This document shows, in pieces, positions 4,512-6,463 of a DNA stretch of 6,463 nucleotides (the first letter of the stretch is position 1; every line of letters starts with the position of its first letter). This DNA is from Thermoguttaceae bacterium (GTDB lineage Bacteria > Planctomycetota > Planctomycetia > Pirellulales > Thermoguttaceae): positions 1 to 6,463 of the forward strand of contig JAQVID010000195.1 in NCBI GenBank assembly GCA_028695865.1. Reading direction: 5' to 3'. Position numbers and translations under genes: made by a program. Under the pieces are notes generated by a model. It did no database searches and had not been told where the DNA came from. It worked only from the letters and a program-made list of their open reading frames with translations.

Positions 4512-6463
4512 TTATTTTCCTTCGATAAGATTAAACGCGGCGGGACGATCAGAATGCAATGTCGCCCAAAACGGATGTTGACGGTCACAACGAGTTCGGA
4601 CATCTTCCAGAATAACGCGAACCGAAGGAACGATCAATCCGTTTTGCGGAGTAAGCTTGGACATATTGTACATGACCTCGGCTTTTTGACTGAAATCGAG
4701 CAGTTCGGGCGAAAGGCAAATGGTCGCCGAGGAAGCACTCGACTTGATCTTCAGACTGTTGTTGTTAATTTTGAAGAATTCCGTTTTGGCAGGCCGTTCT
4801 ATCTCCGGTTTGCCGGCGACCCAGAAATCAGGATCAATCATCGCGGAAACGGGAAAACTCCACAGCTCAACGGACCAAAAGAAATGATCCCAACGACGAA
4901 CAGAGTAAACCTGTTTTTCTTCCTTGGAGAAAAAATCACGTTTACGCAAACCCATCCACTCGAAAATACGAACCAACTCGTCGGAAAACGATTCGCTTCC
5001 CCTGCCGCGAAATTGGACGTACGTCATGTCGAACGGCTTGCTCATATCCATTCCCCAATCGAGCACTTCTTGCGACAGATTGAGTTTACCCCCGTCGAGT
5101 TCACCACCCACCGCGTAAACAGAAACGTATTGAGCGTTTCGTTTCAGAAGAGCCGGGAATTTGTTCGCGGCACCGCAGATGGGAATGATTCCGGCCCAAA
5201 GATCGGGATGTGCCAGTCCCAGGTCCCAGGCAGCATCACCACCGCAGCCATGCCCCGAAAGAAAAACCTGGTCGGTATTGATCGAGAATCTTTTCATGGC
5301 ATCGCGCATGGAAATAAGAATTGCGGCGTGTTCCCGGGCATTGTATGTATAAGGCCTGCCCGGCTGGGTCCAAAGAGGAGCAATGACAATGTACCCATTT
5401 CGGGACGCCTGACCAAATCGCTGTGCCGAGACGGTCTTGTCGGCGTTTGTCGTCCGCTGCCACGAACCGCACCACCAATCCAGTTGCATTTGCGGCGTCG
5501 TTCGCAGTCCATGAAGTGTAATCACAGCCGGATACTTGCGATTATGCTCGTATTCCGGCGGTAATTGAACGCAATAATAAATTGAAGTTCCATCGAAGGA
5601 AGGCACCTCAATTTCGTAGAACCCTGGCGATTCCCGTCGGGAAGCAGGCGTACTTTGCGGGGGCTTCATACGCGCAATAATTCGGGCAATTCGTTCCGGC
5701 GAAGTTGCTTCTTCTTTTCGAATCTCTTCCCAAAGAGCGTCACGACGAATGGCAAGCGTTTCCAAAAAATACCGTCTGATCAGTCGGCGAACGCGATACA
5801 TGGACGCTGCCATTTCAAGCCGGTTATCCAAGCCTTCATTACCAGCGATCCAACTGGACAAGCCTATGGCCAATCTGGCATCGTCAGCCTGGCTTGCGTC
5901 TTGCAAGGTCAAAAGAAATTCGGTAAAACGGTCAAGTGTATTGTGATTCAGTTCACGGCGTATTTCATTGAGAATCGGTTCGACACCTGCTTTTATGCCC
6001 TCGTCTTTTATCTTTGCAAAACGCGATTCCAGTTCGGCTATGATTTGATCCCGACGCTTGTCGATCTCCTCGCATTCCTGTGACATGCGGCGTATCTCCT
6101 GAAGCTTGTCCGCAGAGACTTCCTGTGACTCGAAGTCGTGAAGCATTTCGCGAACCTGCTCGAACTGTCCCGCACGGCGACGAAGCACAAGTTCATCGAC
6201 GATACGCTGTGAAGCAAGTTGACGAATAAGCTGCAAACCTGTTTGAAGTCGCGATTCGTTTGCGTTATCCGTTTGGAAATCCGCCAATATCTCTTGAAGT
6301 TCCGCCGCCGCCTGCTCGTATAATTCCGCCTGAACATAAAACTGGTACAGACGAAGCCGGTCGTCAAGCGACTTCGGATTGATCTGACGGCGCACCAGAT
6401 TACTCAACGTTTCGCGCGGAATACTGTAAGGCGAAAGTCGCATATCATTATTATAATTCAAGC
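4512..6463 (-). CDS. Large alpha/beta-hydrolase-fold protein, 5'-truncated by the window edge; probable pseudoenzyme
   Basis: The frame is open to the right edge, and the first possible codons there (a TTG at 6461 and an ATG at 6443) lack a ribosome-binding site, so the true start lies outside the window. About 649 residues are visible, numbered from 6461. Residues 15-280 are helical and charged, TPR-like at first (AELYEQAAAELQEILADF, 45-62) and then probably coiled coil. Residues 281-505 resemble an esterase/prolyl-oligopeptidase-type hydrolase domain: HGLR (317-320) at the oxyanion position, and a nucleophile elbow SGHGCGGDAAWDLGLAHPDLW (402-422) that would normally read GxSxGG. Gly405 takes the place of the nucleophile Ser. 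The later GRGSESFSDEL (486-496) has Ser489 where a GRGH-type catalytic His is expected; D456 (GELDGG) could be the retained acid. A further 140 residues look beta-rich. The fold is well supported; activity is doubtful. It ends in TAA. Confidence 0.85.
   Translation of the reverse strand, partial: LNYNNDMRLSPYSIPRETLSNLVRRQINPKSLDDRLRLYQFYVQAELYEQAAAELQEILADFQTDNANESRLQTGLQLIRQLASQRIVDELVLRRRAGQFEQVREMLHDFESQEVSADKLQEIRRMSQECEEIDKRRDQIIAELESRFAKIKDEGIKAGVEPILNEIRRELNHNTLDRFTEFLLTLQDASQADDARLAIGLSSWIAGNEGLDNRLEMAASMYRVRRLIRRYFLETLAIRRDALWEEIRKEEATSPERIARIIARMKPPQSTPASRRESPGFYEIEVPSFDGTSIYYCVQLPPEYEHNRKYPAVITLHGLRTTPQMQLDWWCGSWQRTTNADKTVSAQRFGQASRNGYIVIAPLWTQPGRPYTYNAREHAAILISMRDAMKRFSINTDQVFLSGHGCGGDAAWDLGLAHPDLWAGIIPICGAANKFPALLKRNAQYVSVYAVGGELDGGKLNLSQEVLDWGMDMSKPFDMTYVQFRGRGSESFSDELVRIFEWMGLRKRDFFSKEEKQVYSVRRWDHFFWSVELWSFPVSAMIDPDFWVAGKPEIERPAKTEFFKINNNSLKIKSSASSATICLSPELLDFSQKAEVMYNMSKLTPQNGLIVPSVRVILEDVRTRCDRQHPFWATLHSDRPAAFNLIEGK

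Noticed and set aside
4467..5564. 365-residue plus-strand open frame opposite the hydrolase-fold gene.
   Set aside because: It has no recognisable motif and lies antisense to a clearly conserved domain; a shadow frame.

Overview
The window looks like a chromosomal segment of a member of the Planctomycetota. This rests on recalled family resemblance, not a search. The phosphoglycerate kinase carries the FGTCHRTDASM variant. The YdjM/DUF457-type membrane protein has the HRGM-HS, HL-LDE-YSV and KKSFGTA blocks that I associate with planctomycetes. The large alpha/beta-hydrolase-fold protein with a long helical N-terminal half also has a layout I know from that phylum. Coding DNA is of intermediate GC, while the main intergenic region is clearly AT-rich. 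No phage, transposase, CRISPR, tRNA or rRNA signal was found.

Layout. Bases 32-2084 hold two minus-strand housekeeping genes: pgk (glycolysis) upstream and rph (RNase PH, tRNA 3'-end trimming) downstream. The 142-bp gap between them contains a small degenerate tandem repeat that runs into the end of pgk. pgk has a good sigma70-type promoter. Bases 2085-2589 are an AT-rich, non-coding divergent region. Bases 2590-2910 on the plus strand encode a 106-residue lipoprotein whose mature part is almost entirely an AADAAKP-type heptad array, closed by a textbook intrinsic terminator at 2991-3020.

Bases 3021-3153 are a repeat-rich spacer: an inverted repeat and a three-copy 8-bp tandem of a type that recurs between genes in many bacteria. 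Bases 3154-4167 (minus) encode the YdjM/DUF457-family membrane protein. Bases 4168-4511 are non-coding, with several hairpin-forming inverted repeats in the right half. Bases 4512 to the right edge (minus) encode the 3' part of a large hydrolase-fold protein whose start lies outside the window.

The genes do not form an obvious single pathway. The most notable points are the hydrolase-fold protein, which has Gly where the nucleophile Ser should be and apparently Ser where the catalytic His should be (a probable pseudoenzyme), and the heptad-repeat lipoprotein, whose repeats differ only at silent positions. I did not find convincing evidence of a new multi-gene system.
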